From positions 310,001-374,000 of the forward strand of contig NZ_JAUFQF010000002.1 of assembly GCF_030409635.1 (NCBI RefSeq): a stretch of DNA of 64,000 bases. Direction: 5' to 3'. Shown piece after piece: positions 33,901 through 40,184 of this stretch. The translations under genes were made by a program, and so were the position numbers. Source of the DNA: Vibrio agarivorans (GTDB lineage Bacteria > Pseudomonadota > Gammaproteobacteria > Enterobacterales > Vibrionaceae). The notes beneath the pieces were generated by a model. It was not told where the DNA came from, ran no database searches, and saw nothing but the letters and a program-made list of their open reading frames with translations. Numbering within the stretch: the stretch's first letter is position 1; every line of letters begins with the position of its first letter.

Positions 33901-36900
33901 GGAGATTTTATCCTGCCAGTTAAAGTTGTCACAACAGATACAACCAGCGGTGATCAAAATATCTTTGACTTCAATATTCCGGTGGCTATTCACCCAGTTG
34001 TTGATGTGGAAGGTTCTGCGCAGCCAACTGATAGTGATATTACTCCAGAGCTTAGTGTTGCGATAAAAGCTACCTATGGACTGGATGCGGATAAACAGCC
34101 TACAGATCTATCCAATGATACACCTATTACTGATGGCAAGGGCTATGAAGATGGCCTGATTGAGCTCGACTTATCAGTATCTCTAGCAGACACCGATATC
34201 ACGACAGATGAAGGTGAAGAATCAATTACATCGATAACCTTGACCTTAGCGGATTCAGACTCTGGTGAGTTTACCGATGCGAGTGGTAATCCATTAGGTG
34301 ATGAACTGATACTATCGAGTGGCAATTATCCCGATGCTAACTTTGCTGATTTGGAGTCTGCATTAGGAAGTATTTTCTTTAAACCAGCTGAAAATTACCC
34401 GACTCTTAACGACAGCATTGTCCAAATTGATATTGCGGGCACAATTACAGATAGTGCTAAGTTTGATGAAACAAACGCGGAGGCACTGTTTGGTTTAGGT
34501 AATCTCGAGACAATTGGTGGTGAGCAACATATTGAAGTTGAACAGCCTTTTAGTGGTTCAGTATCATTTGAGGTTACCCCAGTTTTAGACCCGGTAGTTA
34601 TTTCAGGCTCAGAGCCAGGAGAGGATATTCTTGTTGTTGGCGATGAGGATACCTGGATTTCATTAGGACAAGGTAGCTCTGGGCTTTCTATTGCCCTTGG
34701 AGAGGTTGATGACCCGGCTAATTTGACGGACAACTCGGAACAGTTTGTATCTGTTAAAATTACTGGAATCCCTGAAGACTTCTTACTTCAGTCTATATCG
34801 ACGGATTATACTGTCAAAAATAATGGGGGTGGAGAATGGAGCATTCGTCTAAATGACCCTTCAGTGAGTTCAATAACGTTAGACGATATTCAAATCAAGC
34901 CCGCAGAGCAGTTTAGTGGTGAAGTTGACCTTGGGGTTGCGGTATACGTTCAAGAAGCTATCACCGCAGAGCCAGTAGAGTTTACCGCTGACTTTACACT
35001 TAAGGTAAACCCTGTTGCAGACACCATCGATACCGACATCGTTCAAGACACCATCTTTGTCTCAGAAGGTGAAGACATTATCATCGATTTGAATGCATCA
35101 CTGGTTGATACTGAAGAATCGATTGGTGATGGCCCTAACTATGAAGAGAACGACCCTGAACAGGTTCGTATTACAATCGATGATGTGCCATTTGGTGCGT
35201 CAATTACGATTGGTGATGTCACTCTTACTCAAGCTGATGAAAATGGGTCTGCGCCGTTAGTGTTTGATATCCCTCAAGGCACGCTGATTGTCGAGTCGAT
35301 GACCTTTAATTCTGGTGACTACAACCAAGACAACTGGGCGGGACAGCTAACAGTCACGCTCCAATCTACTGATACTGGGTTGGACGGTACAGTCTCTCTA
35401 GGTACTCCGGTAGTAGAGGTCTTGGATGTTGTTGTCTCACCTGTTAATGACCGCCCAGAAGTGACGATCACGAGTTCGGTTGATTCTCCGGAAGATAACC
35501 CAGCGCCCGTTACTGGCTTCAAAGTCGAAGATATTGACTCCACTTTAGATGACCCATCAGCGCCTTATGAGCTGACGCTCAGTGTTGGTACCGGCGTTCT
35601 TGAACTAGATGCTGGGTTACTAGCTACGTATAACATTGATGTAGAAAGTAGTTCAGCGTTAACGGTAACAATATCGGGAACCGTGAGTGACCTAAATGAC
35701 TTCATCGCTGAAGAAGGCGTAATTTATAACCCAGTCGAACATTACTACGGCAATGTCGATATCACCATTGTGGCTGATGACTTGGGTAATAATGGTGAGG
35801 TGATAGCAACTGATGATAGCACCTCAAGTGTAAGTGCTCCTGCGGTACTGACTCTGAACATTACTCCGGTAAACGACCAGCCTACAACTGACAATGTTGT
35901 GTTGGACGACATTACTGAGGATAGCGGTTCGATACAAATTACGGCTACTGAGCTTCTTAGCCAAGCCGGCGACATTGAAACCGACGTTGCGAATCTTGTT
36001 GTGACTGCATTGGATGTGACAGATTCGGCGATGGGTGTTGTGGTGGATCAAGGCGGTGGTATTTGGAGCTTCACACCTGCAGAGAACTACTATGGCCCTG
36101 TGACATTTGATTACGTTATTACTGATAACGGTGCAACAGACACGGGAGATAATGTACTTGATGTTGCGGGTACCGCTTCACTCAATGTCTTGCCTGAAAA
36201 TGATATGCCAGAAACCAGTAATGTGACCCTAGCTGATGTTCTGGAAGACTCTGGTTCAACACAAATCACCCAAGCTGACTTGTTGGCGCAAGCAAGTGAT
36301 GTCGAGACTGATGTTGCTAACTTGGTTGTTTCATCTTTTGATGTTACAGATTCAGCGATGGGCGTAGTTGTTGATCAAGGCGGAGGTGTTTGGACTTTCA
36401 CTCCGGCTGATGACTTCTATGGCGAAGTGACATTTGATTACGTGATTACTGACGATGGGGCAACCAACAACAGTGATAACGTATTGCAAGTGGCAGGAAC
36501 GGCGTCGCTTGATGTGCTAGCGGTTAATGATGCGCCGACAGTTGATGTGACTGCAGCAACTAGCGTGATTGATGAAGCGATTGGTCAGAAAATCACAGGC
36601 ATCTCTATTGCTGATATTGATTACGACGCAGCACATAGCGACGATGACATCACAGTGACTCTCGTGGTTGATGATGGCCTATTGAGTGTCTCTCCAGCGA
36701 GCCCATCCGGTGTGGCTGTTACAGCAGTGACAAATGGTGTCGAGCTAGTTGGCTCTCCAGATGATATCAATGCGTTATTATCTGATGCTGACCCAAGCAA
36801 TGGTGTGTTTGTTGATGCAAGTGGTGTCAGTGGACTTGAAGTTGAGCTCACCGTGACAGTCAATGACGGTGGCGTCTACTATGAGAACGCGGCAGGAATG

Positions 36901-37851
36901 GCGTTGGAGGCAGAAGAGTCGTTCACTATTAGTGTTACGCCTGCCATTGTTAATGATGCGCCAACGCTTAGCTTCGATTCAAGCCTAAGCTATGGTCGTC
37001 AAATCTTTGCGAGTCGTGCAGCGGCTAATCAAGGCATTGCACTGATTGGACTGGTAGCCATGTTGGTGGACAGTAACGAAGTTCTCTCGATAGAGATTTC
37101 TGGCGTGCATGAAGATGCGTCGATTGTTTCGAACAATGGTGCGATATCGGTGACAGACCTTGGTGGAGGTGTTTGGAGTTTGACGGCGAGCGATCCTGCT
37201 TTGTTTAATAACCTAGAAGGTGTGACCGTGGTCGATTTACCAAATGATCAGCATACTCTGGATTTTGTTGCTATATCGACTGAGTCGGACGGCTCAGAAG
37301 CACGCTCTCAATCAGAGTCAATATCAATATCTGTCGATAATGGCGCAAATAACTTTGACATTGAAGGTGAGGCGAATGACTCATGGATCATTGGTCGAGC
37401 CAATGGCTCAGAGATGATTGGTGGTGATGGTGATGACGTGATTCAAGGTGGCAATGATGATGATATTCTCATCGGTGGCCCTGGCGATGACCTTCTGATT
37501 GGTGGTGGTGGAGAAGATATCTTCCGCTGGACAGAGGATTCGGTTTCTGAAGGTTCAACTGACACTATCCAAGACTTTAGTTTGTCTGATGGTGACGTCA
37601 TTGACTTGAGAGACGTTATTGAAGATTTGTCGGAGGATGAATCAATCGCAGACATACTCGATAACGTGTCAGAACAAATCGAAGCGAGGCTTGTTGATGA
37701 CAACGTTGAGTTGGATATCACGACAGATGACGATGTGCATCAAACCATAGTGGTAGAGAACGTGGGTACACAAGTGAATCTATCTGGCTTAGATTCTGAT
37801 GGTATTGTGAATGCATTGCTGCAAAATAACATCATTCAGCACGGCAGCTAG
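18967..37851 (+). CDS. Giant LapA-like type I secreted RTX adhesin (T1SS-143 repeats)
   Basis: 6294 aa. Residues 1 to about 165 form an N-terminal retention-module-like region with TAAG at 119-122, the LapG-type protease cleavage motif at nearly the same position as in Pseudomonas LapA. Residues about 330-3915 hold about 25 tandem 143-residue repeats (T1SS-143/VCBS-like; recurring ITLDEANL, GADGASVVSF, VDSDGD), highly acidic and probably calcium-binding. About 3915-5490 are more diverse Ig-like modules. About 5490-6000 are cadherin-like repeats starting NDxP. RTX nonapeptides (GGDGDD, GGNDDD, GGPGDD, GGGGED) lie at about 6150-6185, followed by a VCA0849-type C-terminal secretion signal. I noticed only one cysteine. 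No exporter or LapD/LapG is nearby. Expected role: cell-surface attachment and biofilm. Part of the repeat array is perfectly duplicated. Resembles V. cholerae VCA0849 (CraA) by architecture, from memory. Confidence 0.93.
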   Translation: MDVQVNSQRVVVEEVVGNVVALSADGKARTLAVGDVINPGEIIITPADGSLLLSQGEEQNQLDPNSVAAIADGAVNAAPLGGDVTIDPTQQPEFGEGDIAAIQQAILDGADPTQILEETAAGEAGVAANAGFISIEYAYAEALAATFFETAAPSRDQERDEEFDGRDTIAPPLGGGTVSISVTEGSINRDTYPESTTVTATIEAGQLPLNPASFVPDPATLQSLLDELSSDITSSGEQVVFRYDEETNTIIGGASDGDVLRIEIDAQLVAGGDVLLSITTTVLQPIDHVPSVGDGAVSIVDDVIAIDIPIVGQDAIGNDLTSPIDVTVSIQDGDNPTATPAVIDNVESNSDTISGTLFDIGSDELESLVFQPSALEAFDGVLSNNQPTVATLSEDGTTLILTLEDSDTPLLEITLGTDGSFTFNQFGPLEHPQGDGDINSFVLPVSATDYDGDSVDTTLTVNISDGADPTVTEVTGITLSEANLAEGNNPDAPLLTGTGTITATAGSDDIDHYELDVAAFNEKSPITAFGQPVELSGPVIVDGQYTYTGTVVVDGETIDVFNVTLDAEGNYTFELLEPLDHIGDNGESLTFELPVCAIDMDGDASPADSKANIAVTVLDDAPVINNDAYIVIEPTVDGENEITHQIIAAEGADGASVVSFVYKGETDTTFTLDPSISEEQAFDVEHGTLYVTTDGQMRFVPDRDLDHSESENILSSVEFTVRDNDGDEVVSTVGLTIVDGQNPEIESTTPISLNEANLSDGTDPDNALVSGTGSVTPVVGSDNIDHYEVDVNTFNSNAEITSMGLPVVIGAPIEVTDPETGVVSYVYTASVTVDNMTTLDVFQFTIDENGGYEFVLYEALDHQAGEGEDTNLDFNIPVYAVDSDGDNSANIDVIVSVADDTPVIADEVTLPVTEPVTPGESATVTHDFLTQEGADGASVVSFVYQGDETSAPFVLDQTETDFQEFTVEDGTVFIKTSGEMYFEPDRNLDHSTLETLNTSITATIVDGDGDTYTPVANIQITDGQDPVITGVTAITLDEANLDDGTDSSNAVVSGSGTVSVTVGSDDIDHIEVDVAVFNTAADLEAMGKPVVLGQPTVEVDPQTGVETYIYTGSVTLDDNSVVDVLQISVDGEGNYSFELYEAVDHADGTAEDDSLTFNIPVVAVDSDGDKSLSNASTNIAVTILDDEPVIAEEVTLPVTEPVTTGDNATTTHDFLTQEGADGASVVSFVYQGDATSAPFVLDQTETEFQEFTVEDGTVFIKTSGEMYFEPDRNLDHSTLETLNTSITATIVDGDGDTYTPVANIQITDGQDPVITGVTAITLDEANLDDGTDSTNAVVSGSGSITATTGSDDIDHFEVDVSTFNTDAGITAMGKPVVLGDPIIVTDPQTGESSYVYTGSVTLDDNSVIDVLEISVDEAGNYSFELYEAVDHADGTAEDDSLTFNIPVVAVDSDGDKSVSNASTNIAVTILDDEPVIAEDVTLPVTEPVTSGDNATTTHDFLTQEGADGASVVSFVYQGDETSDPFVLDQTVTDFQEFTVEDGTVFIKTSGEMYFEPDRNLDHSTLETLNTSITATIVDGDGDTYTPVANIQITDGQDPVITGVTAITLDEANLDDGTDSTNAVVSGSGTVSVTVGSDDIDHIEVDVAVFNAAADITAMGKPVVLGEPTVEVDPQTGVETYIYTGNVTLDDNSVVDVLQISVDGEGNYSFELYEAVDHADGTAEDDSLTFNIPVVAVDSDGDKSVSNASTNIAVTILDDEPVIAEEVTLPVTEPVTTGDNATTTHDFLTQEGADGASVVSFVYQGDETSDPFVLDQTVTDFQEFTVEDGTVFIKTSGEMYFEPDRNLDHSTLETLNTSITATIVDGDGDTYTPVANIQITDGQDPVITGVTAITLDEANLDDGTDPTNAVVSGSGTVSVTVGSDDIDHIEVDVAVFNAAADITAMGKPVVLGEPTVEVDPQTGVETYIYTGSVTLDDNSVVDVLQISVDGEGNYSFELYEAVDHADGTAEDDSLTFNIPVVAVDSDGDKSLSNASTNIAVTILDDEPVIAEEVTLPVTEPVTTGDNATTTHDFLTQEGADGASVVSFVYQGDATSAPFVLDQTETEFQEFTVEDGTVFIKTSGEMYFEPDRNLDHSTLETLNTSITATIVDGDGDTYTPVANIQITDGQDPVITGVTAITLDEANLDDGTDSTNAVVSGSGSITATTGSDDIDHFEVDVSTFNTDAGITAMGKPVVLGDPIIVTDPQTGESSYVYTGSVTLDDNSVIDVLEISVDEAGNYSFELYEAVDHADGTAEDDSLTFNIPVVAVDSDGDKSVSNASTNIAVTILDDEPVIAEDVTLPVTEPVTSGDNATTTHDFLTQEGADGASVVSFVYQGDETSDPFVLDQTVTDFQEFTVEDGTVFIKTSGEMYFEPDRNLDHSTLETLNTSITATIVDGDGDTYTPVANIQITDGQDPVITGVTAITLDEANLDDGTDSTNAVVSGSGTVSVTVGSDDIDHIEVDVAVFNAAADITAMGKPVVLGEPTVEVDPQTGVETYIYTGNVTLDDNSVVDVLQISVDGEGNYSFELYEAVDHADGTAEDDSLTFNIPVVAVDSDGDKSVSNASTNIAVTILDDEPVIAEEVTLPVTEPVTTGDNATTTHDFLTQEGADGASVVSFVYQGDETSDPFVLDQTVTDFQEFTVEDGTVFIKTSGEMYFEPDRNLDHSTLETLNTSITATIVDGDGDTYTPVANIQITDGQDPVITGVTAITLDEANLDDGTDPTNAVVSGSGTVSVTVGSDDIDHIEVDVAVFNAAADITAMGKPVVLGEPTVEVDPQTGVETYIYTGSVTLDDNSVVDVLQISVDGEGNYSFELYEAVDHADGTAEDDSLTFNIPVVAVDSDGDKSVSNASTNIAVTILDDELIVDDAELTVTEPTIDGENQVTHQVINEPGADGASVVSFVYKGESDTEFTLNPAIANDQEQAFTVEHGTVYITGDGALRFVPDRDLEHPQDSNEILSAIDVTSRDGDGDTEVATIDLTIVDGQIPIITNITAVTLDEANLPNGTDTDLQALVGTGSFSVAVGSDDISHYEIDVVSFNNSNTIQAFGEDITLSSPVIDGDEYTYTGSALVDGNEIDIFTVVLEKSSLNDGNDGKYTFTLLQPITHIEDPVTDGTASDLALAFDFPVYAVDTDLDKSTLTGETEPMAASLSVTILDDEMIVADAVLTVVEPTTAGDNEVTHQVLSEEGADGASVVSFIYKGTSDVTFTLDPAVAGEQSFDVEHGTVYLTTEGAFRFVPDRDLEHPVNTNEILSAVEIKAVDGDGDNTVATIDLTIVDGDIPVITNSPVLELDEANLADGTDPDNAEISGSGVLNVNVGSDDVDHFEIDIADFNDSNTVKAFGELVTLSAPVIDGDEYTYTASVNVNGDIIDVFTITLDKTTANDGNDGSFLFTLLQPVEHIEGDLIKDDELVFNLPVYAVDTDNDLSTITGETTATATNLAVTIIDDELIVQDNTLEVIEPVVAGDNEVTHQVILKEGADGATVTSFVYNGTASTTYNLNPNTDPTVEQSFSVEHGTVFMTGDGAFRFEPDRDLDHTDSENILSRVDVTATDGDGDTEVSVIDLTIVDGQIPIITSGGSVSFDETNLSDGNEPNAGALTKTGSITTTVGSDDISYYELEPSEFNPDGDLLSMGQEVQLEFLGESGGIRSYQGFVEVGGNKVPVFSVELDKPGLGQYEITLIEELDHIGIGEDDSLTFDLPVYAVDSDGDRSTITGLTDPTASAIKVTVIDDEPILFEQNLTRVEGQSRGTRWMFDDPSIGGRDNETGADNGVVTSIEAEDDPANNRDIQFRLGDGTVVDSADLNGSTLTVTVVEIVNGVSQDLGSLEIRPDGRARFTPEEFVDHEDSPNLDFSVNVTATDFDQDTSTEKLNIRITDRNAQITDAQLDGVEEAGRDDTNILDNLDGLPADSLEPIKVVLSVDLFDRDRGEEIGNVLLNNIGNHNGTFYYYDSGADSFVALATNSNRATLLADQVEQTIDGNVSTVENLYFVPDRNFSTSESGINIGVNVQILNNDTGDHNVTGQLNINVQSIADKPTWTVDSVFNYTYSDDPTEDRSVDEDGNNVELSIAAETQDTSNPETITYELEFTFGGDNAELVYGNGAAIPSTTDPDTGRVYYVVDADRIDEVEVDPIDHFSGQIKLTVTAIAEESENAVADKETKESDPQEIVIDVRPVADAGAFKVNRIKIFEDNATGLEDPTYDPMQLSEVIQFTETADMQVDDSEELFVRISEVSVDGVEFVWAGSPDPSPIVFVEVDGGEDYYEIPVTALELVEVQPTQHSNVDFEFKVEGVVRDTADLSTGTEFDERSLGVKTVFVDIKGVADEPDVVLDNSGPTTWALFDDGDAKGIETTIPENGEAVLSFSAVSGELADQPLDDSESLTVILSNIPEGVEIVDGDGASVDLVFVGYDDNGQPTYEADITNLNFDSGIKVVPTESATDNIVLTGTIVVTENDGHVRAFEREIRVKVEPVIDMEDYSRDSRGFEDELININWAPSNTDRPDSDEIFTRVEISGIPDGATVFVDGSEVTISGGVLVVEPAGGQSEEDFSATALASGYIQILPPEDSSTDMLLTTKVTVKEYDAEYVDNANPGEGIAVASDDPADEPDQPAITGTLTVEVVPVVEPDTDISVVKPNGNPAGTLVDTQGDGVISFVINDLDAAGPQDEVLLFEDLDPDSVERIDRIIIDLKPEVFLANNGDDYLADPEELYELINGTTPTQAELDAFVAQGNDALLSLLEDAFLDQFFVTDALNNGDGTWTILDPDNFNITVPNGMALGDSIGGSLNSQNTWTLGIVAQVVDDGDPSENEQSAPVLRETTAEVKFPSYIADPTDIASEVEQDISDEAVVTGTEDNSFDLSDALFSPYNGTDSILSVINGDTSDDDLTIVVDPSDLPAGSQVSGAIFDYVDNVWVFKADVNSAGEIENYAGFVITPPEDFAGDFILPVKVVTTDTTSGDQNIFDFNIPVAIHPVVDVEGSAQPTDSDITPELSVAIKATYGLDADKQPTDLSNDTPITDGKGYEDGLIELDLSVSLADTDITTDEGEESITSITLTLADSDSGEFTDASGNPLGDELILSSGNYPDANFADLESALGSIFFKPAENYPTLNDSIVQIDIAGTITDSAKFDETNAEALFGLGNLETIGGEQHIEVEQPFSGSVSFEVTPVLDPVVISGSEPGEDILVVGDEDTWISLGQGSSGLSIALGEVDDPANLTDNSEQFVSVKITGIPEDFLLQSISTDYTVKNNGGGEWSIRLNDPSVSSITLDDIQIKPAEQFSGEVDLGVAVYVQEAITAEPVEFTADFTLKVNPVADTIDTDIVQDTIFVSEGEDIIIDLNASLVDTEESIGDGPNYEENDPEQVRITIDDVPFGASITIGDVTLTQADENGSAPLVFDIPQGTLIVESMTFNSGDYNQDNWAGQLTVTLQSTDTGLDGTVSLGTPVVEVLDVVVSPVNDRPEVTITSSVDSPEDNPAPVTGFKVEDIDSTLDDPSAPYELTLSVGTGVLELDAGLLATYNIDVESSSALTVTISGTVSDLNDFIAEEGVIYNPVEHYYGNVDITIVADDLGNNGEVIATDDSTSSVSAPAVLTLNITPVNDQPTTDNVVLDDITEDSGSIQITATELLSQAGDIETDVANLVVTALDVTDSAMGVVVDQGGGIWSFTPAENYYGPVTFDYVITDNGATDTGDNVLDVAGTASLNVLPENDMPETSNVTLADVLEDSGSTQITQADLLAQASDVETDVANLVVSSFDVTDSAMGVVVDQGGGVWTFTPADDFYGEVTFDYVITDDGATNNSDNVLQVAGTASLDVLAVNDAPTVDVTAATSVIDEAIGQKITGISIADIDYDAAHSDDDITVTLVVDDGLLSVSPASPSGVAVTAVTNGVELVGSPDDINALLSDADPSNGVFVDASGVSGLEVELTVTVNDGGVYYENAAGMALEAEESFTISVTPAIVNDAPTLSFDSSLSYGRQIFASRAAANQGIALIGLVAMLVDSNEVLSIEISGVHEDASIVSNNGAISVTDLGGGVWSLTASDPALFNNLEGVTVVDLPNDQHTLDFVAISTESDGSEARSQSESISISVDNGANNFDIEGEANDSWIIGRANGSEMIGGDGDDVIQGGNDDDILIGGPGDDLLIGGGGEDIFRWTEDSVSEGSTDTIQDFSLSDGDVIDLRDVIEDLSEDESIADILDNVSEQIEARLVDDNVELDITTDDDVHQTIVVENVGTQVNLSGLDSDGIVNALLQNNIIQHGS
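21685..27690 (+). repeat. Array of seven 858-bp coding repeats
   Basis: Seven head-to-tail units start at 21685, 22543, 23401, 24259, 25117, 25975 and 26833, each 858 bp (286 residues, two 143-residue modules A and B). Each begins EVTLPVTEP-like, contains HDFLTQEGADGASVVSF, then ITDGQDPVITG and ITLDEANLDDG. Two B-module flavours occur: GTVSVTVGSDDIDHIEV (units 1, 3, 4, 6, 7) and GSITATTGSDDIDHFEV (units 2, 5). More divergent copies of the same modules continue on both sides (about 19960-21684 and 27691-30710). Confidence 0.95.
22247..27515 (+). repeat. Perfect 2574-bp-period tandem duplication inside the adhesin gene
   Basis: Bases 22247-24941 are identical, in my line-by-line comparison, to 24821-27515 (2695 bp, offset 2574 = 3 x 858). 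Identity stops at 22245-22246 versus 24819-24820 on the left and at 24942 versus 27516 (T/C) on the right. Hence a 121-bp tract is present three times, at 22247, 24821 and 27395. Confidence 0.95.
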
Positions 37852-37881
37852 CCTTTTATTGTGATACTGAGTTGATATAGA

Positions 37882-37915
37882 AAAGGGAGGACGATGTATC
37901 GTCCTCCCTTTGTGT
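37882..37915. terminator. Bidirectional terminator after adhesin gene
   Basis: Perfect 14-base inverted repeat (37882-37895 / 37898-37911; core GGGAGGACGAT) with T-rich sequence on the plus strand (TGTGTTTTTG). It lies between the convergent adhesin and lipoprotein genes. Confidence 0.85.
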
Positions 37916-37969
37916 TTTTGTCTTCAAGTTGTTTTTAACTAATGTAAATCATAAAGAAACGGTCAAAGA

Positions 37970-38572
37970 TTAAACGCGGTTTTTCTTCACATAAAACGGG
38001 TTGTCATAGCGTTTGGGTGGCCCAAACTCTGAAATCACCAGTTTGTTCCACAATGCTACATCAAACTCCCCAGCAGGAATCGATGGATACATTGTTTCAA
38101 CCTCTTCACGCGCAAAATTCAGAAAGTGCTTTTTCTTAATTTGGTTGTATTTTTTTGCCACACGATTGTGCTTGTGAATCCACTCACGTTTAAAGTGCTC
38201 AAGCTTTTGATACGCATCCTCTGGGTGCGTGGCAAAATATAAGCGCTTATACATGATCTTACGATCAATCATGCTACGCATTGATGTTTGGATATAGCGG
38301 CCATGTTCTGTGATGGATATGTCATTACTATCGAACAATTGAACGTGCCAGCGAGGGGCAAAGAAGCCGTGCTCTTTGTATTTTTTGTTTCTCACTTCTA
38401 TTGCTGTGTGAAGCACAAGATCGGATGTGCCTCTAAACGTCTGCTGCCATTTACCAATTCGAATTTGAATTGATGTTGGCAAGCGATAAATATGGGTAAA
38501 TTTATCTTCGCTCATCTGCTGCTCGCAACCTATTAGAATATGTAAAATTAAGAATGTAGTTAGGGCAAACAT
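37970..38572 (-). CDS. Hypothetical lipoprotein
   Basis: Not recognised. From ATG 38572 it encodes 200 aa with a lipoprotein signal (MFALTTFLILHILIGC; lipobox LIGC, C16). The rest is basic and rich in K, H and Y, ending KKNRV. An in-frame TTG at 38650 would add 26 residues before the signal and is less plausible. No good ribosome site is visible for either. It is convergent with the giant adhesin and follows the HAD gene on the same strand by about 100 bp. Confidence 0.65.
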   Translation of the reverse strand: MFALTTFLILHILIGCEQQMSEDKFTHIYRLPTSIQIRIGKWQQTFRGTSDLVLHTAIEVRNKKYKEHGFFAPRWHVQLFDSNDISITEHGRYIQTSMRSMIDRKIMYKRLYFATHPEDAYQKLEHFKREWIHKHNRVAKKYNQIKKKHFLNFAREEVETMYPSIPAGEFDVALWNKLVISEFGPPKRYDNPFYVKKNRV

Positions 38573-38673
38573 AAGCCGTGATTGCGAAATCAAGGCTGGT
38601 AGAACTGTATGTATCGCCGAGATTTTAGTTAGACAACGAATAAACCTCAAGCCTTAATCTTAGATTAAGCGCT

Positions 38674-39273
38674 CTATTGATTGGATGCAAACAAACGATG
38701 TAGATCAGTTAACTGCGGCACACTAATGGTGGCTAAATGCGCATAATCGGGTTGGTTGTCATGAGTGATCAAGCAAGAGGGCATATTCGCGTTGTTCGCT
38801 GCTTGAATATCATAGAGGTAGTCGCCGACATACAAAACCTCTGATACTTGCAGTGACCAGTGTTTCGCAAGAGCGAGCAAAGAATCTGGGGCAGGTTTAG
38901 GTGGAAAGTGCTCACGACAAATGAGCTCGTTGACGTCTAGTTTGAGCCTATCTAACTTGAGTGTGGCCGCTTTGATGCAATTTCGGGTCACAATGCCTGT
39001 GTAAAGGTTGGCGCTTTTTAGGTGGGTAAGGAATTCCTGACACCCTTCCATTAACTCTGCCGAGTGAGCATCAGACATCTCATGAGAAACGATGGTTTGA
39101 TGGACATTAGTTCTTTGGAGAGAGCAGTCAAGGTTGTCTGCAAAACTGAGCAGATCGTCTTCAGAAGGGCAGCCAATATCCGCTCGGATAGAGGCGAAGT
39201 TGAGACTTGACGAAACGAGCGTGTTATCTAAATCAAATACCACAGCTTTGATTGAACGGCAATCTAGGCTCAT
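38674..39273 (-). CDS. HAD-family hydrolase (subfamily IA)
   Basis: Cytoplasmic phosphatase-like protein, 199 aa. Motif I FDLDNTLV carries the nucleophile and acid/base aspartates, motif II is VTRN, motif III lysine is in PPKPAPD, and motif IV is YVGDYLYDI. A helical cap of roughly 75 residues sits between motifs I and II, as in phosphoglycolate-phosphatase-like enzymes. AAAGGAG precedes the ATG. Substrate unknown. Confidence 0.88.
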   Translation of the reverse strand: MSLDCRSIKAVVFDLDNTLVSSSLNFASIRADIGCPSEDDLLSFADNLDCSLQRTNVHQTIVSHEMSDAHSAELMEGCQEFLTHLKSANLYTGIVTRNCIKAATLKLDRLKLDVNELICREHFPPKPAPDSLLALAKHWSLQVSEVLYVGDYLYDIQAANNANMPSCLITHDNQPDYAHLATISVPQLTDLHRLFASNQ

Positions 39274-39300
39274 CAGAGCTCCTTTTGTTTGCTTCCCCTC

Positions 39301-39332
39301 ATATAAAAATAGCCAACAAATGTTGGCTATTT
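39301..39332 (-). terminator. Rho-independent terminator of cold-shock gene
   Basis: Perfect 12-base stem (39307-39318 / 39321-39332, core AGCCAACA / TGTTGGCT); reading the minus strand it is followed by TTTTTAT. Confidence 0.9.
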
Positions 39333-39358
39333 CAAAAAACTGAACAAAACGAGCTAGA

Positions 39359-39568
39359 TTAGATAGCTACGATTTCTTCTGCTTGAGGGCCTTTTTGACC
39401 TTGAGTTACTTTGAACTCAACCTTTTGGCCTTCAGTTAGAGTACGGAAACCGTCACCTTTGATAGCGCTGAAGTGTGCGAATACATCAGGGCCGTTCTCT
39501 TGTTGGATGAAACCAAAACCTTTAGTTTCGTTGAACCACTTTACAGTGCCAGTTACTGTGTTAGACAT
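39359..39568 (-). CDS. Cold-shock protein, CspA family
   Basis: Single cold-shock (OB-fold) domain, 69 aa, binding single-stranded RNA/DNA. RNP1 is KGFGFIQ and RNP2 is VFAHFSAI. The start is taken at ATG 39568 ([12 protein letters not shown]) with AGGAA upstream; an in-frame ATG seven codons earlier lacks a ribosome site. Csp genes are often controlled by a long structured leader; the roughly 160 bases upstream on this strand could be one, but I did not identify a cold box. Confidence 0.95.
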   Translation of the reverse strand: MSNTVTGTVKWFNETKGFGFIQQENGPDVFAHFSAIKGDGFRTLTEGQKVEFKVTQGQKGPQAEEIVAI

Positions 39569-40184
39569 TGTGTCAATTCCTATTAACAAATTTTAGAGCC
39601 GAATTCGGCGCGGATAGCGTGAAAAAGGAGATTGCTATTGCGTACGACACGACGGGAGTACTGGGTATTCCAACGAACCATTGCCTGTAAACAAAGAACC
39701 GCTTTCTAGCTGTAATCCAGTCTAAGGTAATAGGTAGGCAAGTCAATTAAGAAACTATGACATTGGGTGATTACTGTGATTTTTCTTTAAAAACATGAGC
39801 GTGGTTACATCTTAAATTGTGCTTATTGTTAATTATCTTAGTTTCATGGGTTTCATATTGCGCCCAAAGTGTGCAAAAATCGGCGTGTTCTCGATATCGA
39901 GATGTGAGATTTTTTGCACGCTTTTTGGTCAGAAGCGCAAAACCTGTGTAAAGACTTGTCAGAACGTAGCTTGGCAATTGTTATTCACCGAATAGCGTTG
40001 TAGGCTATAGCGAACTTGGAATGCTTAATTATGGTTGTATCTGACACGATTGGTTACAGAATCTGCGGAACGTAATGGAACTTTGCGACCCTAACTGTTT
40101 CAGTCGTTTTACACTTGTTTCTCAGAGTGGATGTGAGTAACAAGACTACCATGATTTATATTTTTTTAATGGAGCTAGCTCGTA
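39569..40184. other. Divergent regulatory region, csp / dacA
   Basis: About 616 bases without a convincing gene. The half next to csp (39569-39740) is less AT-rich and probably transcribed as its 5' leader. The rest is AT-rich and holds the dacA promoter and the GGAG at 40171-40174. A 68-codon minus-strand frame at 39771-39977 has no recognisable features. Confidence 0.55.

Noticed and set aside
18967..37851. Adhesin gene as a foreign island
   Set aside because: No integrase, tRNA, direct-repeat ends or insertion sequences flank it; this type of gene is common in vibrios.
39771..39977. 68-codon minus-strand frame between csp and dacA
   Set aside because: No ribosome site, no recognisable domain, basic low-information composition; it lies in a regulatory region.
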